Source: Pseudovibrio sp947494035 (GTDB taxonomy: Bacteria > Pseudomonadota > Alphaproteobacteria > Rhizobiales > Stappiaceae). Taken from it: a DNA stretch of 64,000 bases. The DNA is taken from positions 67,443-131,442 of the forward strand of contig CANLTN010000011.1 in NCBI GenBank assembly GCA_947494035.1. Direction: 5' to 3'. The position numbers were made by a program, and so were the translations under genes. Below, in pieces: positions 16,010 through 25,853 of the stretch (its first letter is position 1; every line of letters begins with the position of its first letter). A model generated the notes under the pieces. It did no database searches, was not told the DNA's origin, and saw only the letters and a program-made list of their open reading frames with translations.

Positions 16010-17059
16010 TTATTCGGGTTCATTGATGTCAGGATCATACTCCTTCACATCCATTCCGAGCAAATTCCACGTCTGCTGCATATGCGGTGGCAATGGCGCG
16101 GAAACATCAATCACACCGTTGCCTGATGGATGCGGAATAACAATCCGGCGCGCTAGCAAATGCAATTTGTTCTGAATGCCGCCCGGCAGTTCCCAGTTCT
16201 TGATGTTGAAGTATTTTGGATCACCAACAATCGGATTACCTATGTGCGCCGCATGCGCACGAAGCTGGTGCGTACGACCTGTCACCGGCTTTAGGGACAC
16301 CCATGCCAGCTTCTGGCCAGACTGCTCAACCACATTGTAAAGGCTGACCGCGTGCTGCGCCTCATCATCACCGTGCTTGGCAACGCGCATGCGCTCTTCG
16401 CTTTCATCCCGCGCCAAATACGTGGAGATCCGACCCTGACGAGGCTTCGGCACACCTGCAACCATCGCCCAATAGATCTTGCGAGTGTTACGATGACGGA
16501 ACGCCTTGGTCAGCTCCTGAGCTGCCCGACGGGTCTTCGCAATCAGCAAGATACCGGAGGTTTCACGATCCAGACGATGCACCAGACGTGGCTTATCGCC
16601 CTTCTGGTTGGTGAAGGCATCAAGCATACCATCCACGTGACGGGTCAAGCCAGAACCGCCCTGCACAGCAAGGCCAGCCGGCTTGTTCAGCACCATCACA
16701 TGTGCATCTTCAAAGAGCATCATCTGCTCAATGGCTTCCCGGTCACTGTCAACAAGCTTACGCGGACGAGGTCTGGCGTTATTGCGGTCATCAGCTGCAA
16801 GTTCAACCCCAAGCGGTGGAATGCGGATCTCTTGTCCTTCTTCCAGCCGGGTCGAGCTTTCAGCCCGTTTTCCATTCACACGAACCTGTTTTGTACGCAG
16901 CAGTTTCTGCAAGCGGCCAAAGCCAAGTTCGGGGAAATTTTCTTTAAACCAGCGGTCAAGACGCATGCCTGCATCATCTGCATCAACGCGGCGCATCTCG
17001 ATCTTGACGGGGCTGCCACCATTGTTTTGCGGGGCTGCTTTTTTCTGGGAGCCACTCAT
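16010..17059 (-). CDS. rluC: 23S rRNA pseudouridine synthase, RluC/RluD family
   Basis: A 349-residue RluA-family enzyme that isomerises uridines in 23S rRNA. An S4 RNA-binding domain (about 28-90, GFGRLQKLLRTKQVRVNGK) precedes the catalytic domain, with the active-site aspartate in RLVHRLDRETSG (about 166-177) and GRTHQLRAHAAHIG near 268-281. The acidic tail DPDINEPE is unusual but minor. RluC against RluD specificity cannot be settled here; RluC is the usual annotation in this gene order. It lies between crcB and the HAD gene. Confidence 0.9.
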   Translation of the reverse strand: MSGSQKKAAPQNNGGSPVKIEMRRVDADDAGMRLDRWFKENFPELGFGRLQKLLRTKQVRVNGKRAESSTRLEEGQEIRIPPLGVELAADDRNNARPRPRKLVDSDREAIEQMMLFEDAHVMVLNKPAGLAVQGGSGLTRHVDGMLDAFTNQKGDKPRLVHRLDRETSGILLIAKTRRAAQELTKAFRHRNTRKIYWAMVAGVPKPRQGRISTYLARDESEERMRVAKHGDDEAQHAVSLYNVVEQSGQKLAWVSLKPVTGRTHQLRAHAAHIGNPIVGDPKYFNIKNWELPGGIQNKLHLLARRIVIPHPSGNGVIDVSAPLPPHMQQTWNLLGMDVKEYDPDINEPE

Positions 17060-17240
17060 GGGTGAAGGTCCTGACTTTTAACGCGGCGGCAGCACGAAGA
17101 GTGCGCCAGCCGTTCCTATTAAATCCGTTGGCGCTCATTTGGCAGGTGAAGCCACAACATGCAAGCCTTTCACACCAATTCCGCAGGTAAAAACGCAAAA
17201 GCATCAAGTTTCCTCGCGTTTTTGCCAGCAACCTGAAAAA

Positions 17241-17621
17241 TCAGGCGAGCACTTGCCGTGTAATATAAAGGCCAGCAAAGAGCGCTGAAACTGAAAGCAT
17301 GAGCGACACCAGCACGTATGCTACAGTCGCAACCGGCTCGCCGCGCTCCCACAGCACAGCAACGTCCAGTGAAAACGTGGAAAAGGTGGTAAAGCCACCA
17401 AGGAAACCGGTTGCAATCAGATAGCGCAGCTCAGAAGAGGCGTTCAGGCGCTGCGCGAGCACTTCAACAAAGATCCCCATTAGCAAGGAACCAAGAACAT
17501 TTACGGTGATAGTGCCCCACGGAAAAGAAGGGCCCAGAAGACGAAGTCCGGCTAGTGAAACCAAATGCCGGCAAACTGCTCCGGCCCCACCGCCAAGCGC
17601 AATTAGGATGAGATGTTTCAT
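17241..17621 (-). CDS. crcB: Fluoride channel Fluc/CrcB
   Basis: A 126-residue inner-membrane protein with four hydrophobic segments that exports fluoride as a dual-topology dimer. Family marks are GGGAGAVCRH near the N-terminus, NVLGSLLMG, and TGFLGGFTTFSTFS, which carries the phenylalanines lining the fluoride path. AGGGAG lies five bases upstream of the ATG at 17621; an in-frame GTG two codons earlier would overlap that site. I see no fluoride riboswitch: the patatin-like gene ends only about 50 bases upstream. Confidence 0.93.
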   Translation of the reverse strand: MKHLILIALGGGAGAVCRHLVSLAGLRLLGPSFPWGTITVNVLGSLLMGIFVEVLAQRLNASSELRYLIATGFLGGFTTFSTFSLDVAVLWERGEPVATVAYVLVSLMLSVSALFAGLYITRQVLA

Positions 17622-17674
17622 GCTCACTCCCTATCGGATTCTAAATAGCATGTCTCGCAGAAAGTGCCCTCTAC

Positions 17675-20056
17675 TTAAGATCGTTTAGAGAAGACCTTAT
17701 AGACTGCCTCACGGCAGCCCCGCACCAATTCATGATCTTCCAGATGAGTTTCTTCTTCCTCCAGAATATCAAGGAAGATGTCCCGAAGCTTCCGATCCTT
17801 CTCAGGTAAAACAGGTCGCTCTGCCTCATAACATTCCTGATAAACATCACGAAGCACCCGCACCAGCCGCTCCGCTGCATTCAAGCGCCCCCACAAATAA
17901 TCATGCTCGCGCCACTCCCGGTTAAAAAATGCACCAAACATCTGCAATTGAGCGCCCTTCAGATCAACCCCGCCCGGACAAAGCAATTGAGCATCTTTCG
18001 GGCTAATCCGGCCCACCTCAATTTTCCGAAGCTCAAACGCATCAAGCGCCTGCTGAACCGGGAACATGCTAGTGTCAAAGAACGGGAAGCCAATATACGC
18101 CTCCAAAATACCTTGCGCAGCCTCCAGATCCCCCAGTTTCCCAACCCCGTCAAACACGAGGAAATCTGTCAGTTTATCAAGATCAGAAAGCCCCATGCGG
18201 GTGCTGAGCAGGCCAAGGACTTTGCAAACTGTTTCCCGTTGCGGCGATGCCTCTCTCAAGAGCGAGGCAAGTTGAATGGTCTCCGTGCCATAAAAGTCTT
18301 GCGACCATCGGTTTTCCAGATTGGTGATTTGCCCATAAAGCTCACGTTTGAACACATCCAGATGGTGGGCAAACTCAACCGTGTCTGCAATCTCATCGTG
18401 ATGATAGAATTTATTGATCTGCTCAATCAGGAAACGCAACTGGCGAATGCGGTAATCAACGTCCAAAGCCTTCAGTTCATGCAGAATCTGCACTTGATCC
18501 CGTTGAGCCCCCCCGTCCTCTTCTTTCGCAAAGGTCAACGCCTTCACCACCAACTCTTCCACCTTCGCCCAGGACGAAGGCGCAATCTCTCCGCCCTTTT
18601 CCACACAGCCCGCATTCTGCTTTTCATAAAGACGAGAAATCAGTGAAACCACGCGATGTGCAAGATGTCCTAAACGCAGCTGTAGATAGCCCGCATTGGC
18701 AAAACCACAATGCTCCATAGCAGAAAGTTCTGCACCCTGACGAACACCGAGAAAGTCGCCCTCGGTTTGTGGGAGTTTATGATTTTTTTTCAGCAGCGCC
18801 TGCACCTCACGCTGGACCATGGGCAGAGCCGCCTCCGCCACTTCCTGTATGCGCCGCACCTTCATATTGAGCCGCTCAATCTCCTGCAATTCATCCCCGA
18901 TAGGCTCATTGCGCGGAATATGGGCAAGGGAGGCAAAGATGCTTCTGAAGAAGCCCGGCGGTTCCCGCTCTGCTGGCACATCCCCATGCGAAAATGGGAG
19001 TGGGTCCAGATAGAGCAACCGCCGCACCACCTCCTGAGAGGCAGGTCGCTGCGAGATGGAGCCAATGAGCGGCTGAAAAGGCTTGTTCATCACCAGCGAG
19101 CCATCAATGAAAATGCGCTCCCCTTCCGCCTCACAGTTTGTATGCAGCACATTGGTCAAGAACGCCTCACGCCCACGCCACTCCAGTCCCTGCTGCTCAA
19201 GAACACCGTCCATCTCCGCCACACTCATAGGCGGAAAGGCTCCAGGAAAACTCGAGGTCGCTCTGGCCGCAAACACAAGATCGGGAATGAACTCCGCACT
19301 CATCTGGCTTTTCAAAACACCAGATACATCATTAATTGCATCAAACTTTACGATGCGCCGGTGATCCAGCTCCTCAATGAACTCCGGATCATGCAGTGCA
19401 ATGCGGCGCAGCACACCGTGAAAGTCCGTTAGCGTCACAAACAGTTGCAGCTGCTGTCCGACGGGAACCAACGTTTCACCGCGATCATATTCATCCATCG
19501 CCCGGCAGGCATCAATCAGCCAGCCAGAATATCGCTCGCCGGAGAACGGCGGAGTAAACCACCGTGAGCTAATAAAATCCCGAAGCTTGGTGCGCGTCTC
19601 CTGATTATGAGGAACTTCCGCCCCCAAATATCCCAGCAGCTTATCTAAAACAGGCGCGAGCACCCGCTTGGCCTGCCTGCTGACGCCAGAGTTTTCGTTC
19701 GCTAGCTCCTCAACATCTGCAAGGGATAGCCATAAATCACTGTGGTGTTTGAGCGGCAAATCATGGGCCAGCGCCCGCGCCAGCATAATCGCATTCACGC
19801 CCCCCGCGGAGGCACCGGAGATCGCATCGATCACAACACGCAGATCCAGTTCCGGACCAAAGCTTTCAAGAAGATCGAAATAGGATTTGGCCGAGCCTTC
19901 AAGCGTAATATCGCTCTCACCGTCCCGGCGAATTTGATAGAGAACATGCGAGGCACGCTGAAGATTGAGCAGCTCACGAGTAACGCCGTGCATATAAACG
20001 GCGAGCGAAACGCCGCCATACAGCACCAGTCCCAGTCTCAGTTCCAGCTGCCTCAT
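17675..20056 (-). CDS. Large patatin-like phospholipase-related protein
   Basis: A 793-residue protein. The first 350 residues form a patatin domain: the nucleophile elbow is GASAGG in VIDAISGASAGGVNA, and the partner aspartate is in IFIDGSLVMNKPF. Near the N-terminus the usual GGG oxyanion loop is reduced to YGGVSLAV. About 440 further residues, largely helical with heptad-like stretches, contain no domain I can name beyond the patatin-related family with a DUF3376-type extension. It lacks a signal peptide and so is presumably cytosolic or membrane-associated. It lies between rarA and crcB. Lipase activity is inferred; the substrate is unknown. Confidence 0.8.
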   Translation of the reverse strand: MRQLELRLGLVLYGGVSLAVYMHGVTRELLNLQRASHVLYQIRRDGESDITLEGSAKSYFDLLESFGPELDLRVVIDAISGASAGGVNAIMLARALAHDLPLKHHSDLWLSLADVEELANENSGVSRQAKRVLAPVLDKLLGYLGAEVPHNQETRTKLRDFISSRWFTPPFSGERYSGWLIDACRAMDEYDRGETLVPVGQQLQLFVTLTDFHGVLRRIALHDPEFIEELDHRRIVKFDAINDVSGVLKSQMSAEFIPDLVFAARATSSFPGAFPPMSVAEMDGVLEQQGLEWRGREAFLTNVLHTNCEAEGERIFIDGSLVMNKPFQPLIGSISQRPASQEVVRRLLYLDPLPFSHGDVPAEREPPGFFRSIFASLAHIPRNEPIGDELQEIERLNMKVRRIQEVAEAALPMVQREVQALLKKNHKLPQTEGDFLGVRQGAELSAMEHCGFANAGYLQLRLGHLAHRVVSLISRLYEKQNAGCVEKGGEIAPSSWAKVEELVVKALTFAKEEDGGAQRDQVQILHELKALDVDYRIRQLRFLIEQINKFYHHDEIADTVEFAHHLDVFKRELYGQITNLENRWSQDFYGTETIQLASLLREASPQRETVCKVLGLLSTRMGLSDLDKLTDFLVFDGVGKLGDLEAAQGILEAYIGFPFFDTSMFPVQQALDAFELRKIEVGRISPKDAQLLCPGGVDLKGAQLQMFGAFFNREWREHDYLWGRLNAAERLVRVLRDVYQECYEAERPVLPEKDRKLRDIFLDILEEEETHLEDHELVRGCREAVYKVFSKRS

Positions 20057-20235
20057 TCCACATACCTAGCTTTATCTGTTGCCAGTGTGCGAACAAGGCC
20101 GCCTGATTGCAACCAGCAAACCCAAACAAAGTTACATAGAGTTTGTGTCTGGACCCGAAAATGGAGTCAGCTTCTCAAAGCAGAGATACAAGGAGCCTAT
20201 ATACGGGGCGCTAATATTGCGTCAGACGAGCCATT

Positions 20236-21546
20236 TTAGTGACCACCGCGCTCTTTTCTCAAACGGTCCCAATAGCTCAGACGCTTTTGAATATCGCGCT
20301 CAAATCCGCGCGCATTCGGCTCATAATAGCTCTGCCGCCCCATCTTCTCAGGGAAGTAATCCTGACCCGAAAACGCATCCGGCTCATCATGATCATACCG
20401 GTAGCTCTCACCGTAGCCCATCTTTTTCATAAGCGTGGTCGGTGCATTCAAAATGTGCTTGGGCGGCACAAGAGAGCCATGCTCCCGCGCATCCATACGG
20501 GCCGCCTTATAAGCAAGATAAGACGCGTTGGATTTCGGGGCCGTCGCCAGATAAACCGCAGCCTGAGCAAGCGCATACTCCCCTTCCGGAGAGCCAACCA
20601 GCTGAAAAGCATGGCGCGCCGCATTCACCTGCACCAATGCATTGGGATCAGCCATACCAATGTCTTCAGAGGCCATCACCGTAAGCCGACGCAAGATGTA
20701 AAGCGGATCTTCTCCGCCCTCCAGCATCCGGCACATCCAATAGAGCGCCGCATCCGGGTCCGAACCACGAATGGACTTATGCAGCGCAGAGATCAGATTA
20801 TAGTGCCCATCCTTCGTCTTGTCATAGATCGGCGCACGCCGCTGAACCACTTCTGCAAGCCGTTCAGCGTCAAAAACCTCATCGTCCCCCGCTGTCCGCC
20901 ACACATCTTCCGCCAATGTCAAAGCAGAACGTCCATCCCCATCAGCCATGCGCACGAGCGAAAGCCGCGCGTCCTCATCCAAAGGCAATGAACGGCCCAT
21001 TACCTCTTCTGCGCGCTTGAGCAAATCAATCAACGCATCTTCATCAAGGGAATGGAAGGTAAGAACATGGGAGCGTGATAACAACGCCGCATTCAGTTCA
21101 AAACTCGGGTTCTCCGTGGTCGCCCCAACCAGCGTGATGGTGCCATCCTCCATCACCGGCAAAAAGCTATCCAGCTGAGCCCGGTTGAAGCGGTGGATCT
21201 CGTCAACGAACAGCAAGGTCCGTTTACCCGAAATCTGTCGTCCCTTCGCCCGCTCAAAGCATTTCTTCAGATCAGCAACACCAGAGAAGATCGCAGAGAT
21301 CTGCTCAAACTCTAATTCCGTTGCATCTGCAAGCAACCGCGCAACAGTGGTCTTTCCCGTCCCCGGAGGCCCCCAGAAAATGAGAGAACCCAGAGAGCCG
21401 GATCGCAGCATACGGCTTAAAATGCCACTCTCACCTAAAAGGTGGCTTTGTCCGACAACATCCTCCAGAACACGAGGCCGCATGCGATCTGCAAGCGGCC
21501 TGTCTTCCAGTTGATCCATCCCATTGACGGAAAATAGATCACTCAT
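20236..21546 (-). CDS. rarA: Replication-associated recombination protein RarA
   Basis: A 436-residue AAA+ ATPase (MgsA/RarA/WRNIP1 family) that acts at stalled replication forks. It has Walker A GPPGTGKTT (about 58-66), Walker B LLFVDEIHRFN, sensor 1 VGATTENPSFE and the C-terminal tetramerisation domain ending in LSYWDRLRKERGG. The N-terminal DQLEDRPLADRMRP is typical. Length fits. The gene begins 55 bases after the degQ stop codon, likely in one operon with it. Confidence 0.95.
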   Translation of the reverse strand: MSDLFSVNGMDQLEDRPLADRMRPRVLEDVVGQSHLLGESGILSRMLRSGSLGSLIFWGPPGTGKTTVARLLADATELEFEQISAIFSGVADLKKCFERAKGRQISGKRTLLFVDEIHRFNRAQLDSFLPVMEDGTITLVGATTENPSFELNAALLSRSHVLTFHSLDEDALIDLLKRAEEVMGRSLPLDEDARLSLVRMADGDGRSALTLAEDVWRTAGDDEVFDAERLAEVVQRRAPIYDKTKDGHYNLISALHKSIRGSDPDAALYWMCRMLEGGEDPLYILRRLTVMASEDIGMADPNALVQVNAARHAFQLVGSPEGEYALAQAAVYLATAPKSNASYLAYKAARMDAREHGSLVPPKHILNAPTTLMKKMGYGESYRYDHDEPDAFSGQDYFPEKMGRQSYYEPNARGFERDIQKRLSYWDRLRKERGGH

Positions 21547-21601
21547 GGTCTCTCATCATTCCTCTGGGCACTCGTAAAACATCAGAGGCTTCACAAGTGC
21601 A

Positions 21602-23047
21602 TTACCGCAAACTCACCTGCCGCAACTGACCATCACGTTTAAAGGTGATGTTCCATACACGCTGCCTTTTTCGCGTCAGACTGGCAAGGTCTTTGGTGTT
21701 TTCGACTTCTACACCATTGACCTCAACCACGATATCACCCGGTTTAAAGCCAACATAAGCCGCCGTACTGCGCGCCTGAATATCAGCAATCACAACGCCG
21801 GAGAACTCGTTGTACATACGCAGCTCTTCTGCAACAGCAGGAGACAGGTTCATAACCTGTACACCGGTAAATGGCGAGTTCCCTTTGATCTCTCGTGTAT
21901 CTCTTGCCACAGTTTCCGGTGCACGCTCAAGGCTGATATCCACCGTGAAGGCTTCACCATCGCGCAACACCTCAAAACTGGTCTCCCCTCCGACCTTCTT
22001 GGTCGCAAGGCGATAACCATAAGCATCCGGATCATCCACCTCTGCACCACCAACTGACAGGATCAGATCACCAACACGAATACCGGCACGCGCCGCAGGG
22101 CTATCCTCCTGAATGCTTGTCACAAGCACACCATTTGGACGCTCCAGCCCTAAACTCGCTGCAATATCCGCACTTACAGGCTGAACACTTGTGCCAATCC
22201 ATGGCCGACGTACGATACCACCGTCATCAGCGGCGGAGGCTACCACTTCCACCATATTGGCCGGGATCGCAAACCCGATGCCATTGGAGCCACCGGAGCG
22301 GGAGAAAATGGCTGTATTCACACCAACAAGACGTCCATTCAAATCCACCAGCGCACCACCCGAGTTCCCTGGGTTAATGGCCGCATCCGTCTGAATGAAG
22401 AACTGATAATCCGAGACGCCAACCTGATTTCGTGCCACAGCAGAGACAATACCCTGTGTCACGGTCTGGCCAACCCCAAACGGGTTGCCGATCGCAAGCA
22501 CCAGATCTCCGACCTCCAGCTCGTCCGAATTAGCAAACGGCACAACGGGGAAATCTCCATCGGGATCACGTACCTTGAGAACCGCAAGGTCAGTACGCTC
22601 ATCCTTTAAAATAATGTCAGCATCATATTCACGCCGGTCAGCAAGGGCCACACGCACCTCATCAGCCCCTGCAATCACGTGGTGGTTGGTGATAATCGTT
22701 CCGTCGGCAGAAACAATCACACCGGACCCCAGAGAACTCTGAACACGGCTCCGCGAGCGCGGTGCAAACTGGTCTGCCTGATCACCAAAGAACCGGCGAA
22801 AGAACGGGTCGTTGAAGAACGGTGAAACTCTGCTGCGCTCCTGTACGGTACGGCTTGCATACACATTGACCACCGCAGGAGACACCTTCTTCACCACAGG
22901 CGCGAAAGAGAGCGCAATTTCGGCTTTAGACGTCGGAACGTTCTTCTCGCTGGCCCCGACACTGGCCCCCAGCACCGCGACCAGACCGGTAGCGCCAAGA
23001 ACCGCACAAAAAAGCACGCGAGCAGTAGACTTCCTGATTTGACCCAT
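21602..23047 (-). CDS. degQ: Periplasmic Do/DegQ-type serine endoprotease
   Basis: A 481-residue envelope quality-control protease. An N-terminal signal segment (about 9-32, ending ASVGAS) precedes the trypsin-like domain with triad H in ITNHHVI, D in DERTDLAVL and S in NPGNSGGALV, followed by two PDZ domains (about 290-375 and 395-480). It has the short linker of DegQ rather than the long LA loop of DegP. It forms a likely operon with rarA. Confidence 0.93.
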   Translation of the reverse strand: MGQIRKSTARVLFCAVLGATGLVAVLGASVGASEKNVPTSKAEIALSFAPVVKKVSPAVVNVYASRTVQERSRVSPFFNDPFFRRFFGDQADQFAPRSRSRVQSSLGSGVIVSADGTIITNHHVIAGADEVRVALADRREYDADIILKDERTDLAVLKVRDPDGDFPVVPFANSDELEVGDLVLAIGNPFGVGQTVTQGIVSAVARNQVGVSDYQFFIQTDAAINPGNSGGALVDLNGRLVGVNTAIFSRSGGSNGIGFAIPANMVEVVASAADDGGIVRRPWIGTSVQPVSADIAASLGLERPNGVLVTSIQEDSPAARAGIRVGDLILSVGGAEVDDPDAYGYRLATKKVGGETSFEVLRDGEAFTVDISLERAPETVARDTREIKGNSPFTGVQVMNLSPAVAEELRMYNEFSGVVIADIQARSTAAYVGFKPGDIVVEVNGVEVENTKDLASLTRKRQRVWNITFKRDGQLRQVSLR

Positions 23048-23258
23048 TCTGAAATCCCTTCGGCAAGAGCCCCCACATCAAAATGACTATTTTTCATAAA
23101 ATTCGGGAGCAGCAAATTACAGATAAGTCTGCAATATGGAAATGAAAAGGCCAATCTACAGGTTTTGAGCAGCAAGCACGCATCCCTCAAAACTCTATGT
23201 GGATCAGGAACCCGCAACAGATTGAGTGGCCTGACCAGATCACACCTTGTGCAAACGC

Positions 23259-23280
23259 AAAACGCCGGATCTCCCCGGCG
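23259..23280 (-). terminator. Intrinsic terminator after the chemoreceptor gene
   Basis: On the minus strand CGCCGG/CCGGCG with a 6-base loop is followed directly by TTTT. It lies about 30 bases past the stop codon. Confidence 0.75.
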
Positions 23281-23311
23281 CCTTACTCATCCCGATAAAA
23301 TCTGGCAGCAA

Positions 23312-25510
23312 TCAGGCTGCCCGGATGTTTTCAAGGTATTCTTCAACCATACTTTTCAGCTCTTCAGACTGATGGGTCAGCTGTTTGGCAGCACCAAGGA
23401 CATTTTCCGCTTCATGACCGGCATCACTTGCAATCATGCTCACACGGGTGATTGCCTGCGCAACCTCAGAACTTCCCGAAGTCACCTGCTGAATGTTGCT
23501 GGAGATATCCGTCGCCGTCACCGCCTGCTCCTGCACAGCCCCTGCAATTGCAGTCGCCGCTTCATTCACATCCGCAATAACCGTGCTGATTTCCTTGATG
23601 GCCGCAACAGCTTTTTCAGTCTCAGCCTGAACAGACTGGATCTGAACACTGATCTCGCCAGTTGCCTGACCAGTCTGGTTGGCTAGCCCCTTAACCTCAG
23701 CGGCAACAACTGCAAAGCCCTTACCTGCCTCACCAGCACGAGCCGCCTCGATGGTCGCGTTCAGAGCCAGCAGGTTGGTCTGGTCGGCAATGTCATTGAT
23801 GAGAGAAACAACCTCTCCAATGCGTTGCGCCGCTTCCATAAGCCCATTCACTGACACTTCCGCCGCAGCAGCCTTCTCAGCTGCCTGTTTGGAAACATCA
23901 GCTGAACGACGAACCTCACGGTCAATCTCACCAACGGTCGCAGAAAGCTCCTCAGCAGCACCCGCAACAGCCTGAAGGTTCATTAAAGACTGCTCAGAAG
24001 CAGAAGATACCGTCTGGGCTTCTGTGTTGGTTTGCTCGGAAATGCTCGCCATGCTCTTTGCAGTGGTTTCCAGATTTCCGCCTGCATCCGTCACAGTGGT
24101 CAGGATACCGCGAACTCCAACGTCGAAGCCTTCATTCAGCGAATCCACAAGCTTCACTCGTTCTTCCTGAGCCTTTTGTTCCCGCACTTGCTTTGCATCA
24201 AGTTCTTTGGCACGGATCAGCCCTGCTTGGAACGACTGCACCGCACGGCCAATATCACCGATCTCGTCTTTGCGCTGCGCAGAGATAATCTCTACATCCA
24301 GATTGCCACTCGCAATCTGCCCGAGGTTAGCGGAAAGGCGGTTGAGTGGCGTGGAAAGGCTACGCGCCATAAATATGCCAATCGCAGCAACAAACGCCAG
24401 CACAATCAATCCGATAACGATGATCTCTTTTGCTAGGGAATGAACGACCGCAAGAGCTTCATTCACATCCGTCTTCGCAACGATCACAGCCGGAAGCTTC
24501 TTAAACTCAAGCGGCAAGGCCAGAACAAACTGTTTCTGAACTTCTGCAAAGCCTACATTGGTCTCTGGATTGGCTTTCAGGTCCGCAACAACCTTCTCAA
24601 CGACCTCAGGGTCATCTTTCTTCACCAAAGCAGTCGGAACATCAGAGAGAATCTGATTGGAAAGGATTGTACCATCAAGACGCCCCAGATAGGTCTGACC
24701 TGACTCGCCCATATTCTCGCGATTTTGCAGAACACTATCAAAGAAGGAAGAATCCAGCCGAATGGTAATCACGCCCTTGAAGTCCACCCTATTGAAGTCT
24801 TCGATGAACACTGGGGCGGAGATCAGAAGAGACGCAGAGTTTCCGTCGGGCGCATATTCGGCCATATCGGAATAGATCACATCGCCTTCACTGGCCTGAG
24901 CAGCCTTCTCAAATTCCTTGCTTAGCAAACTACCGGAAAGCTGCCCTTCTCGAACACTCTCCAGAAATTCCGAAGACTTGCTCGCCGTGTAAATCACCAT
25001 GCCGTTTTCATCCATGATCAGGATGTCCGCGTAACCGCCACCGGTTACACTGGCAAGAAAGTCTGGATGAACCACCGCATGGCGCCAGGAATAAAGCGTC
25101 TTGTTGCCATCACCCGTCAACTGCAACCGATCTGCTGCCGTGGACCCGCTCTTCTGGAAGTAGGCAAGAATGTCCTCCTTGTCCGCACTCAGAGAATCCA
25201 TGGAGGCCAGCAGGTCCGTCATGGTAACGCGCATCGCGTTACTCTCGACCAGACGCTTGATATCGGAATCAACGCGCTCCAGCTTCTCATCGAGAGTATC
25301 CCGACGCGCCTGAGCCACGAGAACAAGCTGCGTCTTGCTTGCTTCGGTCAACGCGCTCTCAGCACGTGTGTACCCAAGGAATGCAACGACAGCACTCGCA
25401 ATAATTGCAAGCCCAACCATGATGAATGGAAGACGAACAGCAATACGATTAAAATAATTTTTGACTCTTGGCGAGGATGCAGAGCCGCTCTCATCCAATT
25501 TAGAACGCAT
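23312..25510 (-). CDS. Methyl-accepting chemotaxis protein
   Basis: A 732-residue transmembrane chemoreceptor. A first membrane helix (about 28-48) leads to a periplasmic sensor of about 310 residues, probably of the Cache type, with no ligand predictable. The second helix (about 362-382) is followed by a HAMP domain (LSTPLNRLSANLGQI) and a cytoplasmic signalling coiled coil whose tip carries the conserved INDIADQTNLLALNATIEAA. It ends EYLENIRAA without the NWETF-type tether for CheR. No che genes adjoin. Its place between the ribosomal cluster and degQ looks like an insertion. Confidence 0.93.
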   Translation of the reverse strand: MRSKLDESGSASSPRVKNYFNRIAVRLPFIMVGLAIIASAVVAFLGYTRAESALTEASKTQLVLVAQARRDTLDEKLERVDSDIKRLVESNAMRVTMTDLLASMDSLSADKEDILAYFQKSGSTAADRLQLTGDGNKTLYSWRHAVVHPDFLASVTGGGYADILIMDENGMVIYTASKSSEFLESVREGQLSGSLLSKEFEKAAQASEGDVIYSDMAEYAPDGNSASLLISAPVFIEDFNRVDFKGVITIRLDSSFFDSVLQNRENMGESGQTYLGRLDGTILSNQILSDVPTALVKKDDPEVVEKVVADLKANPETNVGFAEVQKQFVLALPLEFKKLPAVIVAKTDVNEALAVVHSLAKEIIVIGLIVLAFVAAIGIFMARSLSTPLNRLSANLGQIASGNLDVEIISAQRKDEIGDIGRAVQSFQAGLIRAKELDAKQVREQKAQEERVKLVDSLNEGFDVGVRGILTTVTDAGGNLETTAKSMASISEQTNTEAQTVSSASEQSLMNLQAVAGAAEELSATVGEIDREVRRSADVSKQAAEKAAAAEVSVNGLMEAAQRIGEVVSLINDIADQTNLLALNATIEAARAGEAGKGFAVVAAEVKGLANQTGQATGEISVQIQSVQAETEKAVAAIKEISTVIADVNEAATAIAGAVQEQAVTATDISSNIQQVTSGSSEVAQAITRVSMIASDAGHEAENVLGAAKQLTHQSEELKSMVEEYLENIRAA

Positions 25511-25803
25511 GTTAGCCCCCGAGTAATACGTTAGGGGCAGTGTCAGACCATTGGGTTAATCACTGCTTAAAACAAACATTTAAAACAGCTATCAATTCCA
25601 ATAAATCTCAAAATACTAGTATGATTTTGCTATGTAATTCCGAAAACCTGAGATTCCAGCACTCACCCTGTGGTAACGCGCACGGAAGCCAATCGGCACT
25701 ACATCAAACCACAGTTCCACCTGCCAAAACTCACGCAGAGTAAGAATATCCCCTACTCCGCCAACAATGCGGATGCCCGCTCAACCAGATTGAACCAGAC
25801 AAC

Positions 25804-25832
25804 AAAAAAGGGTGCCCAAAGGCACCCTTTTT
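25804..25832 (-). terminator. Terminator of the ribosomal/alpha operon
   Basis: GGGTGCC/GGCACCC with a 4-base loop and six T on the minus strand, about 20 bases after rplQ. The five T on the other side make it potentially bidirectional. Confidence 0.95.
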
Positions 25833-25853
25833 CAATTCGCTTACGCGATAAGC

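Noticed and set aside
17622..17674. Possible fluoride riboswitch ahead of crcB
   Set aside because: Only about 50 bases separate crcB from the preceding stop codon and no pseudoknot-type core is visible.
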